Shown: positions 12,023 to 27,000 of the stretch, piece after piece
Layout of the letters: every line of letters begins with the position of its first letter
Numbering within the stretch: position 1 is the stretch's first letter
DNA from: Eopsaltria australis
Taxonomy: Eukaryota; Chordata; Aves; Passeriformes; Petroicidae
Assembly (NCBI GenBank): GCA_034509425.1
Contig: JAVTVJ010000487.1
Coordinates: forward strand, 1-64,000
Length of the DNA stretch: 64,000 nucleotides
Reading direction: 5' to 3'
Position numbers and translations under genes: made by a program
The notes under the pieces: model-generated
Seen by the model: only the letters and a program-made list of their open reading frames with translations
Told to the model about the DNA's origin: nothing
Database searches by the model: none

Positions 12023-13904
12023 TATCAGTTCTATCTCACTTTTCCAAAGAACTTGTGCCCTATCTGACACAGCCTGATTAAATCCATGTTAATAACAGAT
12101 GTTAGATTCCTCTCCCTTTCCTGCACACATGATAATTTTTCATTTCTCTCCTGCACAGGGCCCAGGATGAAATTTCATCCCCTGACACTTAGAGGAGTGT
12201 CTTGTGACTATTATTACTGCTAATCTTTACTGATTATTTGCTTCACAGTGATACCTCTGTGTGGCAGTCATGTTCAGAACCCTTGTGGACTACACAGATA
12301 ATTTGTATAAAGGAAGAAACAATAGTTAGATCTACATAGATGAACAATACTTAGTCTGATAGGCAACTGTCTCAACAATCATCAGTTCTGAGCCTTCCAG
12401 CTACCATGCAAAAGGCAGATACTAGAACATCTCTGTGGTTATTGAATTTATTAATACATATGAAAAGGTTTCCCTCTCATCAGAAGAGCAAGTTGGGAAA
12501 ATGCATGAAGATGCTTCTCATAAATATTTGACAGGAGGGGGGTACAGTATTGCTTAGACCTGGCACTGGCAAGAAATAGATGGAAAAACAGCTTCTCAGT
12601 GCAGTTGGAGATGACAAGGAAAAGGCAGAAGCATTGCTAATTAGGAGCCAAAATATTTGGCATGCCATTTTCAGGTCAGGTGCTGAAATACTATGCTAAT
12701 ATGAAGCCAAACTAAAATCAAAAAGCAGGAAATATAAACTTTTTATTTATTCCATTAGCTATCCTGAATAATGGTTCTATATGGCTTAAATTTATGCTAA
12801 GGAAAAAGTTTAGTTGGCAGATCCTTTATTCCAACTTACATGATTTCCCAGATACACATCCAGCCCTCCAGGAGCTGACAGACTCTTCTGGTAGGCAGAC
12901 TAGAGATAAGGGGTAGCAAGAACTGAAAAGGGTTGTCTGCTGTACCTTTCTAACCTGAAGGGCTTCAGTGCATTACTTAGTTGCACCTGAGGCAGCAGTT
13001 CCTCAAAAATGTTTACCCCAGCTGGAGAGTTGGAGGACTTCTGCAGCAGACTGGACTGCCAAGAAATGCAGTGGAGAAAACAGACGTGAGTGGAGCTCAG
13101 GGTGAGGGCTGAGTCCTGGCTCATCTCCCTGCAGAGAAACAGCCTTGTTGCAAGCTACAGAAGAACATCTGATGGAGTTCTACAAACCAGTGCAAGAAGC
13201 TTCAAAGCAGGCTCATAGAAGTCATATCCTGCAGCTGTCAGCAGAGTTAACCATTACTTGAAAAAAACAAATGTACTAAGCAGGGCAGAATTTTGACCAC
13301 ACAAAACTAAGACTTGGGGTCCTTGTCTGTTCATTGTGAATTATATAAAAAATGGGGAGTAAAAACCCAGAACCCCTCACAATGCTTTGTCTTGAGTCTT
13401 ACAAGCTAAAAGTAGCTGTAGGGTTGTGTTGGCCATGACAGAGATTTGCCAAGAATAGAAAACCTATTTAATTCTTTGGCTTTAGGTGACAAAAAAAAGA
13501 AGTTGCAAGGAGCTGAGCACCTGCTCTGCATGCATTAGTGTTCACATGTGCAAAAAAACCCAAAAACCCTGATCCAAAACCAGATACCTCCTGACGTTAG
13601 ACCAGCTGGGTTTGGTACACACATCCTAAGGTTCTTTATGTCTGTGTGGTCCTGTTTATTCTTCTAGTTGCTGGCAGGCGGAAAGGACAATGGAAATCCT
13701 TAAATTGCCTACATGACAGATAAAACAGTCGGGTCTCACAGCAGCACTAAGAAACTTGCTTGCAGACAAGGCTGAGCAGGAAAACGGGACTTTGCTTGCA
13801 GGAAAGCAGGACTTTGCTTGCATCATATCATCAATAATATCTACAGTGGTATAGACAAAAGCCAGACATCCAAAGATTGCCTACATTTCCTTCAGGCAAT
13901 CCAC

Positions 13905-13995
13905 TCCAGATGCTGTCAAGTGACTTCTAGCAGTGCCCTGCTTGGAAAGAGGGATTAGCTGGATGATCCCTAACTCATTCCAACATAAAAAATGT
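13905..13995 (+). mobile_element. Possible CR1 3' scrap
   Basis: GCCCTGCTTGGAAAGAGGG followed by TTAGCTGGATGATCCCTAAC and TCATTCCAAC resembles the last part of CR1 elements, diverged. Short and uncertain. Confidence 0.35.
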
Positions 13996-16900
13996 CAGAA
14001 GTACAATATGTAATAATTATTTCTATTTCTGACACATCTTACACTACACAGTTTCAGAAATTGAAAAAGATAGGTGGGGAAACCCCAGCAATGATGATGT
14101 GATTTCATCAGAACACTAATATGTTATACATCAGGAAGGAATTACTGAAAATGCTACCATGCATACAAAGCTTTGCTCCTACTGACTAACAGCCTTTCTT
14201 GTTGGTATATCTCCAGAGAACTTCCAAAAATAAATTCAACCGTTTTTTTAAAATTCACATTTTGGATTATACTTCTGTAACTAATAGATCATGGAAGGGA
14301 TGTGTCTGGAACAGGAAATTCAAAATCTGACTATTAAACAGGAGAGATTTTTCAAGGAACTTATCATCCGAATTGACTTACATGTGGATTTAGAAGCTGA
14401 GGAACAAAACAAGTGTCATTGTTATTTTTGACAATTCCAGTTGCAAAAAATTTAAAGTTGCACACAAGGTCACAGTAAAAGAAAAGCCTTCCCAAGGTTA
14501 GGGAATGGTCAAAGATAATGCTCCATATCTCCTTGCCTTCCTTCTGCACTGATTTTCCACAATTAGTGCCTCAGAGTCGTGGATGTAGCAAAGATAGGAT
14601 AATGTTGCATATAATAGGATTTTTTTCCCCTGAAATGAACATCTAGCTGTCTGCTGCTTCTGTTCATGAAGAAGTGGAAGCACAGGTTATATGGCAAGAG
14701 AAGGTGGTGGTACTTCTAAAGAACCCAAAGAGAAGGCAGTAAGGAAGGAATTAATCAGTGTGTGTCTTTTCTCTGTCCCATAGCCAGTGTCCCATGCTTT
14801 ATCTGCACTGTTATGTTCTATTTTTCACCACATTCAACTCCGGCTACCAAACTCTTCCTTCACAACAGGTAGACAACAAGAGGGATCAGACAAATTAGAA
14901 ACTTCCTCATGTCCCTAAAGCTGCAGAGAAATTCAGATTGGATCCATAGAAGAAAAAAAAGAAATTTGCAGGGGAGTGGGCAGGCAGAAGAGAGGAGAAA
15001 TAGCCCCAAGAATATCTGTGGTGGGGAATAGAATCAAGTCTACGGGCATAACCTGACCATGTGTCATGGCCTTTCTGATTAGGGGAAGAGAGGAGTTGTT
15101 CTGCTTCCAATCTTCTAGGATTTACCTTGTCCTAAACAGACTCTGAAAAGGGCACAAGCTCCTATTTCCTGCTCCTTTTGCACACTAAGAAGAACTCTAG
15201 AGTGCAGTCCAGTGCAAGTGGGTTTGGTTTGAACTATGGCTTTACGGCTCCTTTAAAATTAATGTGGTTAGGGTTTATATGTGGGAAAAAACTGTTCCTC
15301 ACCCCCACATTCATTCTATGCTCACATGTACTCCAAATCATCCATAAAAGGTCTGCAACATAATCATTGCACTGGTCAAATATGAAAGGCAGTCTTTCAA
15401 AATTCTACTTACTCACACTGCCTGTGTGAGTCACCTTTCATTTTAAGCAGTAAGTAAAGCATTTTTTGGCTCTTGTTGTCACCACTGATGAAAATAGGGA
15501 TGAATAGATTTTCTGTAACTGTAAGGCAAATTCTTCTTCTGTGCTACTTTTCTCATGGCATTTTTGCAAGTCCGAAGCCAAAGTGTTTCATTCTGATCCA
15601 TTTTTATTGTGTTTTCTCAAAATCTGTGTGCTTCCTAGACATGAGGAGCACCCAGTGCATATACAAAATCTCTTCTTTTAATTTATCTCCAATTTTACTT
15701 GTCAGGATTTATTCAAATGATAATGATAGCCAGCTACACTTCTGGAGAATGTTCCATGACTTCCCAGAACAGTGAATAATTGTCTAACTAGATGTTGCCT
15801 TCTGATGTGTGTTCAGCTGTTAATGTCTAGCACTCTTCTCAATGGACTGGTAATGACCCAGTCTTAGACATCTACTGTCATATTTGGGAAGGTGCCACAA
15901 AGCTGAAGATTTTTTTCTGTATTCCTGAAACTGATTGATAAACCAGGCCAGATTGTAGGACTTCTTCTGAAGAAAGTAATGGTTAATCATTTTTGAAGCA
16001 CTTGTAAGCAAGGAGCAACAGCTTTCCAGTCTTCTCACTCCTGTTCTTTATACACACTAGACCTCTTGGGAATATCTGAAGCATTGCCAGAAGCAATTTT
16101 TATTTTCTTAGCTAACATGAGTAAAAGATTACAGATGCTGAATGCCGTTTACGTTGTACTTAACTGTGCCATTGATTATGCTCACCTGGAGCTGCAAATG
16201 GGTCCTCCTCAGGAATACTTGTGGGGAACTAGCTGCCAGTATAGCAAACAGCTGTCTTTTAGGCCCCTAATCCTCACAAAAAGATCAACAAATTCTTAAT
16301 TCTTTTGGTTATTGTTTATGCAATTATTCTTGCAGTGTTTTCCATTTGTGCATGTAAGTTCCCTGAAAATAACTTACCAATAGTCTAATTTGTTCCAGTG
16401 AACAGAATTCTTCAGGTCATTGGTTTCTGGTACTTTTTTAATGTGATGACGGGAAAATCATATTCAAAGCACTCACAATCTCTTAAATGTTGTACTTAAA
16501 ATCAATGAGACATAACTTTTAAATTGAGACCCATTACAGTTCTCTAGTAAAGCATGACATTATGTTACACTTGAAGAAATTATTTAAGTAGCTGATACAT
16601 TGTACACAGAAATTTCCCCTGTGTGTTTTTGCAGCTCCCTCGGTACCTGCATGTCTTGCAGTCTTCAGTGTATTTATGACAGCATAAATATATTAATTGG
16701 GCCTACTCCCACAATGGCAGACACTGTACCATGAAATTCCTTCCTAAGACACTCTCTGGTTTCCAACTTTGCCAGAATCAGATTGCTCCTGTAAGATTCC
16801 CCTCCTTAGACTTGCCAATCCTCATCTCAAAACTCAGTGCATTTGTAGTTTTAGCTTATATCAGAGGTCTGGTTTCCAAACTCACTGTGTTCCTACTTTC

Positions 16901-19900
16901 CAGAGGAGCTATACTTAAGACCATTTTCAGAATTGCTCTCCACTTTTCCTGAGATTTACTAGTTCCTGTCTAATATGCATCTAGCTAGGAAAGTTTTTGT
17001 TATTTTTTTAATAGCTGAGGACTTGAGTCACAAGAAAACTCAGCAACCTGGAGGACTGGAACAGGTTGGATAAAGGCATCTTTCTTTTTGTAAGTATGAC
17101 TTGGATTTGAAAAAGCTGAATCTTTGAACTCTGGCCCACTGCCTGCATTTCCTGGTAACTATAACAGACACGGACCGTTTGTGAACAGCTCAGATATTTG
17201 GACACCACTTACATACACAAGACTTGATCCAAAACCCACTACAGTCAATGGAAAGACTTTTGGTTGACTTCCATTCTCTCTGGACCAGGAATGCTTCATA
17301 GGGCTAGAACATACATGCTGTCTTTTGCTGCTTTTTCTCCACGTAGTAGCACATCCATATTGCCCTTGCAAGTATTTTCCAAATAATGGTCCAAAACAAA
17401 GACCCAAGTGCCTCAGCACAAAGTTCCCTTCTTCACAGAAAACTTCCAAAGGGCATAAACAGCAACTGTGAGTCACCACACCCAAAACAACAAATCAGTA
17501 AGTAGCAAATGCTCAGTAAAGATAATACATCATCTATAATGTGCAGACAAACAAACAGAAAAGCTTGGAAACAGGATTACCACTTTGAAGGCATGACTTG
17601 GTACAAATGCTGATCCATTTATGAAACACTGCAGCAATCAGAATTGCCAGGGAAATTAACAGGAGAATAATGTGGGACTTTACTATAGTAGCCACAGACA
17701 CAGTATTTTTTTATATAGAAAAGAGAATTATTTCTGCCAATTTTTAGTGGAAATCATTGATTGTTTTCACTGACAAAAATTATTGTTATATTGCCAAAAT
17801 TGTAAAATAATCATGGGATGTTTTATTAAATGTGCCAATTGAACTGAGCTCCTGAAAGAATGGGAAAACTTGGCACACTGCAAACTTTGGGCTCTTTGCG
17901 CAGCCTGTGAGCAAAAGGAGATTTTCCCTGCAAACTGTTATGAAAGGATCTTAATGTGTTTCAGAGAGAACACAAGAACTTCTGTGCCTGGGGCTGCTGG
18001 ACTTGCATTTTTTGGAGAGTGAAAGTCCTGGAGCTTCTGTGACACTGATGGGCTAATTGCACGAGTCCAGCTGGTGCTGTGAAAAGCAGCAGTGGCCCTG
18101 CTGAATCTCCATCCCAAGGCATCAGAATCACAGCAGTCTGGCTGAGGTGGCACGAGTGTCAGTGTGCACATCCACAGCCCCCTCAGCAGCACAAGGGAAA
18201 ATTAAGAGTTTAATATTAATGGAACAGCTTGCCCAGATTCAGTCTCCAAGGAGCACCTCAGGGCACCAGGATCAGAGCAGGTGAATCTGCCAGCCCAGAC
18301 ACGTGGACACTTGGAGGCCCTGGCATCCAGGCACTGGAGACACAGCCGCTTGTACCACCTTGCCCCATTACTGCTCCCCAGTGAGGGAGACCCCGCTCTC
18401 ACTGCTGTGACACCATCAGAATGGTCTAAGTCCTTCCTGAGCCCAAGGTGCTGCCATGAAGACAGTCTATTTGTTGTGCCCTTACTCTTGTGAGACTGCT
18501 GCTGGGTTGCACTACATACTATGAAGGCAGTGCAAAGTGTTTCAGTTCATGAATTTTCAAATGCTCTGGAGTAGTTTTACGGTTTTAAATCACCCAAATT
18601 TGATTGTAAGGTTAAAGTAATTTAAATATTCATCATAAATCTGAACACACCAAACCAAAGTTTCTCTTTGGGGATACAAAAATAAGAACAGGATAGGAAA
18701 ATATAGAAATCAACTCGGTTTTCCAGTTGCAGGTAAGCACTGGACAATCTAGGCCACTGACCAATTCAATGAATACTGGATTAGTGCCAAGGAGGACTAG
18801 AATAACCCATCAAGAAAGTTAATATGATAAATAAAAGATCAAAAGAGAAGATGTCTATAGATATAGAAGATAATGTTTGTTTTTCTTTCCAAAACATGTC
18901 TTGAGAACCCAACATTCTGCAAGAACAGGCTGTACTGGCATGGGCAGACAAAAAAGCAATGGGAAAGACCAGTAAATCCCCTTTCAACCACATAAACAAA
19001 CTTGTCTCTAGGCATGACATCACAATCCATAAAAGCCTCCAGTGCCAGGCTTTCATTCTGCTTTGAGTGTCATAAGCATTAATTTTAGACTTGACTTGTT
19101 GAATAACCCCAGGGGGGAAATGAAAACAAGCAACCAAGACTTGCCTCGATTCATCAAAGTTCTGAAGGCAGTTTCCCACCAGCTGACACAATGAATTTCA
19201 GCCTTTTTCTTGAAGAGCAGCATAGCTGGAAAGAGATATGGGGCATGGATTGTCCTCCTGGCAGGGAGGTGAACTGCTGGTTTATCTTCTGGAAGATCAG
19301 ATGCTTTTGTTTGTTAGCAATATATTGACTGTAACAGAACCAAGAGGGTCCACTCAGGCATATATAGACACACAATTCATCCCTTCCTGCAAATGTTTGT
19401 GTTTGTGATAATGCCTGGAAATAAACCAAGCTTCCTCTGAAACACCTGAATCTACTTCTCCAGATAGAAAATTTAGTGATAATGTCAAAATCATATGTTA
19501 CATCCAAATGATAATGTGCCACAAAGTGACAAACCACTGAGAGACAGATGTCAGTAATCTGAAAAAGCAACAAACAACTCTCTCAATGGATAAGAAGGTT
19601 CCCCCTTGGGTAAGTCACTGGTGTTCCAGTTAGAGCCAGGGTCCATGCTCCGAAGTTTTCTATGAGTGGCAGCTAATGATTAATTTGAAAGCAGAGCATT
19701 TGACTGACGGGAAAGATTGGTCTTCTTTCTCTTCCATTGCTTTCAGATTCTTATGAGGAAAGAGAACCAAATCGGACAAAAAGAGCCAAATCTATTATTG
19801 CTTTACTTTTTTAGTCTAAAAATAAATAAAGGTCTTGTAAAAATCTCACTTCCCATGCTGACTACAATTATTTATTTTGCAAGGTGCTAGGGAAAGGTTA

Positions 19901-20668
19901 AGAGCAGGAATTGGATGAGCACAGTCAGAAATCAGCTGTTTTATGAACTACCAGCTCCATCACCCATCATCAATCCTAAGATGGCTCTTTCCCTAAAAGT
20001 TTTTCCATGGAATAAATCACCTCTGTTTTCAATTCTACACAAAGTAGTTCAGAACTGCAGTTTTTCAAGCCATGGTAGAAACTGGTGTCTGAGGCAAAGC
20101 ACACAGTTCCTTTGTGTGGGGGATCAGAGCTATGACATGCTGGATAACCTGGGGTGGGAAATTATGCAGTCCTGGAACACCACTAAATTATGGAGAGAAA
20201 GACCTCAGAAATGCTTATAAGCCACCTCTGCACATGTCCTCTACCAAAACTGCAGCCACTATTTAGTGTTTTGTCATCTGTTTACATAAAATTTTGTCCT
20301 CTCTAAGGGTTCACTTCTGAAAATAAGCCTCTGTTTTAAATGCTTTGACAGTGACTGCATAAATTTACATGACACATTTCACAATCCTTGGAAAATTGCT
20401 TTGCTTATGATGGATACTCAACATTTCTTTGAGATAAGTTTGCAGTGGGAGCTGCGGGGGAAGGCTACACTGGCAAAACATCAAAATCTAAGGAAATCAT
20501 AGAACACTGCTAATAGCATCTTTGTGCTTTACCTCAACAATTATTTTTACAGCGTGAGGAATTGTGCCAGATATTCAAATTATATTCATTTTATTTCATT
20601 TGCCCAAGTGTTTTGCATGCAGGTTTAATGCACTTTGCATCACAATAATTAAGTAGGAGGCAATTACT

Positions 20669-21047
20669 GAATCATAGAATTAGAGAACTCTCGAGCCTGG
20701 AAGGAGCCTCTTGAGGTCCAATCTACCTAGAGTCAATGGCCCAAGACTACGCCCACAGAGTTTTTGAATGTCTATCCAAGGACGGAGAATCCACATCATC
20801 TCTGAAAAATCTGTGGCACTGCTTAGCCACTCAGCCAGTGAAAAAGTTTTCCCTGATTCTCAGATGGAGCCTCTGGTGTTTCGGATTGTGCCCACTGCCT
20901 CTGGTCCTGTCACTGGATAACACTGGAAAGAGCCTGGCTCTGTTTTCTTTTCTCCCTCCATCAGGTATTTATGCACATTGATGAGATCCACTCTGAGCCT
21001 TCTCTTCCCCAGGCTGAACAGTTCAGCCAGGTTCTTTCATCCATTGC
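20669..21047 (-). mobile_element. CR1 LINE, 3' end fragment, minus strand
   Basis: Starts on plus with the reversed CR1 end (AATCATAGAATTAGAGAACT, GGAAGGAGCCTCTTGAGGTC). It continues through AATCTGTGGCACTGCTTAGC and CCACTGCCTCTGGTCCTGTC to CTTCTCTTCCCCAGGCTGAA. Moderately diverged; no coding capacity left. Confidence 0.9.
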
Positions 21048-24000
21048 TATTATATTTTCTTGAGTGTAAATGTCCAGCTGGTAAATCTGACTTGTTGCTT
21101 CTTTACCCTCTGCCCAGTGCCCTTTGAAATGTGTTTAGATGATTGCAACATGGGGCTTTACTACATAAACTTTTTCCCCAGTTAAGAATAGCAGCACTAA
21201 AATTGACTTCATTTTTCAATACACATGAAGTCACAATTGGATAGGAAGCAACCTCTGAAAATATTGTAAATGTAAAAGTACAAGAGAAGGTAGAGATAAA
21301 CTGTTGTTGCTTTTGGTGTTTTTTATATTGTTCTTGTTCAGCTACCTATATTTCATTTAAGTATATATGATGATAGAGAGACTTATAGGAATTATAAAAC
21401 TGATTTCATTTTATTCATAATTGGCTAAAATAATTTGGCTTTTATATAAGCTAGCTCATATGCTTCTGTTCAGTGGGAGATACTTTGAGCATATGTGCCC
21501 CTTGTGTCTTGCCTCTTAGGAAAGATGGATGGATATATTTAATATAGAAGAGTCAATTCTTTTATCTATTGTATTTCTCCTTGGAGCATTTTCTGGTTTC
21601 CACACTAATAATTTCCAGCAGGAAAATTATTCTGCATTTTACTTTTGTACACTATAAGTCACATACTTAGCTAAGAGATCCAAATTCACCCACTCAAAGA
21701 TGGTATTTTCCCAGTCTTGGGCTTGATGAAGTTAAACAGAGACTGAGGTTCTGTATCCCAAAACATAAACTAGTCATGGGATCCCCAGCACAGAACACTT
21801 GCTATGCAGTTTCTTTCTAAAAGGTCCAGTTGGCTGAAAAGGGAGGAAAATATTTTAACAAAAGAATTCATATTTTACTCTTGACTGTCCACCTTTCTGT
21901 AAGAAGGCACCCACTCCTGCCTCATGGAAAGCACTGGGTGACTGTAAAACACAGTCTCATGATGTAAAGGGAATTAGTTTACTGTAGCTGTGGATGGAAA
22001 AATAAACTACCAAGTCCTTTATATACGTGTTCATAGAAGCCACACAACGAATTCTTAGGTGAAATGAATTCTTGAAATCATGACCATTTCATTTAAATTA
22101 AGGCTGCACAGAGACACATGTAAACTCGACCTGCATCTGAAGATGGGGAGTTACAAGTCACCATTCAGAAGTTACTTGGATGTATTAATGTGGTACTAGA
22201 CCTCAGCAGAAACTGCTATCATACTCTGCTATCATCAGATCTTGCTAGCAAGGGATCAGCACCACGACAGCATAGCTAAACTGGCTTCTTTAAAAAGCTG
22301 GTTCATGTCTGAAACCAGAGTATAACCCGTCCCAGTGCCAAACAGAAGCTGAACTTTCCGGGAAAAAAAAACTAAATCAGGGGACTGAGTTCTATTGAAA
22401 ATCTGGCCATAATTCATGAAATTCCATGCTGATCCATTTTCAACAAGTTTATTAAAGGCAAAACTCAATTGGTTTGGAAGGAACTTGTTCTTTCTCCAGT
22501 GGAATTTTCACCACACTGAGATGTGGCTTTTCCCACAGTACAATGCACAATGCTACTAATGTCACAGGATAACCATAGTCCAATGTAATGTGCCAAAAGA
22601 CTGAATACTAAGTGAGAAATGTTCGTTGTAAATTTTGGCTGCCAAAGCTGACTTGATTCATTCAGCTTTAGAAATATATATCCTTTTGCAGTATTTTGTG
22701 TAGGTGTGGAACCTGGGAAAAGACTAGTAAGAACATGATCCGATACAGCTTATAAAGGAAGGTGAATTTTAAACCGGAACAAAACGCAGTGCAATATTGT
22801 TATAAAAGTAAGATCTTCCCAGCTGTTGCAGCTGGAGCCATTCTTAAAACTGCAAAATCAAAATCGGTTGTATATGAGAAACATGTATGTAAGACACGGC
22901 AGTGAATATACAACTTATGAATCACAAAACATTCTATCGTAATGATTATAATTTGTCATAATGATCATAATTTATCATTCTATTCACTCTGCTTACACAG
23001 AATGCAAAATATCTATTTATAAAAACTGCCTGTGACTCTTATCCATTCTATATTTCTAGGACTATTTCTGTATACTGGTACATAAGGCAGGATATAGCTA
23101 TCATTCACATTTCTAACATATTCCCTTTTGAAAAAATATCAATCACATTCTGCTTCCAATTACTGTATTTTTAGAATATGCAGAAATTGTTTCTGTATAT
23201 TGTCTGCCAGAAAGGGATGGTGAGTACATTTATTTTAAAGAGTAGGCCTCTTACTTCTGTTTTTATATTTTTGTAGATCATCAACTACAATCTTCACCAT
23301 TTTTTCCCAGAAAATCTCAATTAATCACAGCACAAAGCATTGCCTTAAATATGAACATAAAGATTTGTGAGCAAAACTGTGCATTTTTTAAAATTTTACA
23401 TCTGTTTCAGTGTCTGTAGTTCAAGTGCAATATCTCAGTTCTTAATTTATTCCACTTCTCTCTTTCCAGTAGAGACCTCATTTTCATCCTTATTTAGTGA
23501 CAGCACTCACTCTCTTCCATCCCCCCAGCAAGACTCTGCTGTGCTGAGTCACATTCCAGTGTCAACAGCCATTGTCCCTCCCAGCACACCTTCAGCCTTG
23601 GTAGGAACTGCCCATACAGCCCTCCTAAGGGACAGGTTCTGTACAATTCTATCATCCAACCCAGTGAAGGAATAGTCCCAGCAATGACCATTTAAGGATT
23701 TCCCAAACTAAATAGTGTTACAATACTGCATGAACAGAAAATGTTATTTTCAGAGATAAATGCTGAGTCTTACTGTCATTTCCAAACAAACATGGGGACT
23801 TCCCCACCCTCCTGTGCCCCAAAAGTCCATTTCAGCCCAGCCTGGGGCCATCAGCCCCTGCCCCAGCACTGTTATGAATCGCAAAAACACTTTAATTTCA
23901 TACCAATATCTAAGTAAAGCTTTTGATCTTTACTATACATTTAAACATCTTTCTCTTCAAATTTCTGAGAGCTTCCTAGTTCTTGCCACATTTGCACATT

Positions 24001-27000
24001 TGTTGGAAAGAAAGTGCCATAAAAGGAAGATACATCTTTCAGACATGTATTTGAGAAACTGGACAGATATAGGAAATGTTTGGTGTTGTTTTGACTTTTG
24101 TTGCTACTGAAAAGAGATCAGTTCAGGAGACTGAGAAATACAACTGCAGGATACTACCTCAGAGGATGCACTGGCTGGGATTTTACAGTCTACAGGCATT
24201 TTCTGTCAAACATACTGTACACAAGGGCATTGCCAAATAAGAACAGAGAGTATTCACAGTATTCTGAGGAACTGCCAAAGAAAACAAGCCTGCAGATTAC
24301 CCTTTGTTTGATGTTATGCTGACATTTTTCACATGAACAGGGTTTCTGGAACTGAAAATTAAAGGATAAACATCTAAAAATGGATTCTGGGCCAGGATTC
24401 CTGCTTTCTATTCAAACCTTGGTTATGGTTTTATATGCTTGCTTATTTATTCATAATGCAAAATAATGTAAGATTAAAAGCATTGTATTTGAAAGAAAAT
24501 TATTTTCCACTGTCTTCCAGTGCAACAAAAAGTACTTTTGTTCCTTGGAATTGCATAGAAGTAACAGATTTGGGTTTAAATCATATCTTGAACCACCTCA
24601 CTTCATAGTTGACGACTATGTAAAGTAGCTACTTATAAGGAGAAAATAATATAATCTACTCAGAAGACTTCCCACTTCTTAATCTGTCCCAACAGGAGTG
24701 TTAAAGCTAGAAGAGTTCAAAACAGTTCAAAAAGATACAGGAAGACTTGGAAAGGCCAATACTTATACAAGTGTCAACAATAAGAAACCCTAAAACTCTG
24801 TGTCTAACCCCCTGATTTAGAGTTCTGGATGCAAGATGGATAACAGAAAAATGCAAGTCACATGGAGTACATGATTCAGGAATCCTAGAAACTTTCTTAA
24901 TCTTTTGTTCATATACTGCCAGAAAAATAACACGTAAACAAGTGCTTGGACTAGCAGGAAGGCAAAGGGAGTAGAAGACAGCAAAGGGATCCCTTCTTGT
25001 CAGACTTTACTTTGCCAGGCTAAACAAACCCAACCCTTGCAATCACCAGGTGCTCCAACCCCTGGACCACCTTGGTTCCTCAGATAAGCCAGCTGTAACA
25101 TGTCCTTATCCTTCATATTTCCTGGAGCTAAGCAGGGAGGAGGCTTTTAGAGTGGGGAACAGCACAAAAGGAAAGAGGACATGGAAGAAGAGAAGGAACA
25201 CCGTGCCAGACATGACATGTTGGCAAAATATGAGAGAGAAAAATGCTCCTGTATAGTGTACAGTAATTTTAGTTACTTTGCTCTGTTCATTGTCATGAGC
25301 AGAACCCAAAGCCGCCAACATTGAATTAAGTGTTGCAATTTTCCAGTAGAGGTTGCTATGAGGCATAAACATCAGGGCACTAAAACTGATAAATGTCTCA
25401 TTTTTTTTTCAGTTTGGCAGCTGCAAAACCAGTATTACTCAAGGTATTTATCAGTTTTCAATACTTCTGCTTATCCCAGACAGGAATACTTTTTTTCACA
25501 ATACTTGAGTTCTGTTTTTTGCTCAGAGACCAATAATTCTGAAGTTCAAGACAGTCGGCCCTGGATATGTTCCCTCTGTAATGGAAAAAGATACAGCTTT
25601 TGTTTTCTTCTTTCTGGTATTTCCTGTGCATCTGAAGCTTTTCTACTTTCATTACAGATGAAGGAAGAAAATACATCTCCTTCAGTATTTTTAACTTCAG
25701 AATTTTACAGGGATAACACACTCTGAAAATGAGAAACAGAGAGTATTTTATTTCTTCTCTGTCCCATTTTCATTGATTTGTTCAATATTTAATATTATAA
25801 AAATAATCTTTGTAGTGACTTGAAAGATCACTCCAGGCTGGTTAAAGAGACCTAGTTATTGGGGCCATATTGCTTTCTGAAACTCAGAGATCAATGAGTG
25901 CCTCAAAGTAATCATCCAGAAATGTCATATTCTTAAAACTTTAGGAACTCTTTAAAATCCAGCGAGTAGCTTGCATCAGTCCAGGAAGTAATAGATATGA
26001 GCTTCGCAAAGAAAATGTGCAGTGGTAAAACCTCAAGACACCCTGGATTGCCTATAGAGAAATGTCAGACAGGAGTAGTCAAACTGAGCACAAAATTATT
26101 CTTTACAAACAGTTCAGAAACAAACAGGAGTGTTCAAGGATGAAGAAAATCATAACCACAAAGTTGACACAGAAATGAAACTGAGACCAGCACTTGAGTG
26201 ACAGCTCAATACAGTCTTGCTGCATTTTCTCATCAAAAAGCAAATCTCTGATTACTAAGGGCTTTCTAAATCTTCAAGCTTTGGGAACAGATTTGTTCTC
26301 TCAAAGCAGGACTACAAATCCAACCTCACTAAATTTGGTGGAAAAAACATAGCTGATCATACAAGAGAATTTCACAATCACTCTCTGAGGTGTAACTGTC
26401 ACAATTAGCTCAATGATTGCACAAAAGAACAAAAACAATAAGGTGGAACCATATTAAGCACAAATCAATGAAAATACAACTGAGCATTTTTTTTTTCAGA
26501 TACCAAGAGTGTATCAGCACTAAAATCACGGTTGGATTATATCCTTTTTAGCTGAGTGTCATCTAAGAAATGTTCAGATATGGAGAAGCATTCAAGAGAA
26601 TTTCTTTTAATCCCCAGCTACTTTTCCAGAATATGAAAGTGATCAGTAAGCATTTTTTAACTAGTTGGCCAAGGCAAAAGTTTGAGGCCTTCTGCAGGAT
26701 ACTGAAGGAAATAAAACCCTTTATTAGAGGCTGTGTTTTCTTGATGGCTATAAGCTGGTCTGATCATTATGACTTTGAAGACTAGAAAGAACTGTCTTCA
26801 TATCAATAGGTTCAATGGTACATCAGAAATAAAATTATACAAAAGGTGTTCATTCTTATTTAAAAACTGACATGAAAGCAATTTATATTCTCACAGTGTA
26901 ACATCTTCCCAAAATGTTATCCCATTTGTAGCTGTGGTCTGAGCTGCAGTCAAAAAAATGCAAACACATTATTTCACTTCATAACAGCAAGGCACAAGCT

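Larger units (their letters stand above)
9416..20668. other. Intergenic, no gene recognised
   Basis: Long AT-rich desert. The longest open frame (18781-19191, minus, 136 codons) has no recognisable features. A likely CR1 scrap lies at 13905-13995, a duplicated segment at 13776-13821, and a GC-richer unassigned patch at about 17930-18480. Confidence 0.55.

Noticed and set aside
18781..19191. 136-codon open frame, minus strand
   Set aside because: No recognisable domain, overlapped by a second frame on the same strand, no splice or promoter context; expected by chance in this length of DNA.
20736..20981. Open frame inside the CR1 at 20669-21047, and similar ones at 8019-8240 and 27706-28116
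   Set aside because: These are frames through CR1 3' ends, not intact LINE proteins.
25358..25726. 122-codon open frame with a WICSLCNGKRY stretch
   Set aside because: The Cys pair is suggestive of a zinc knuckle but there is no second pair and no similarity I know; an antisense frame covers the same DNA.
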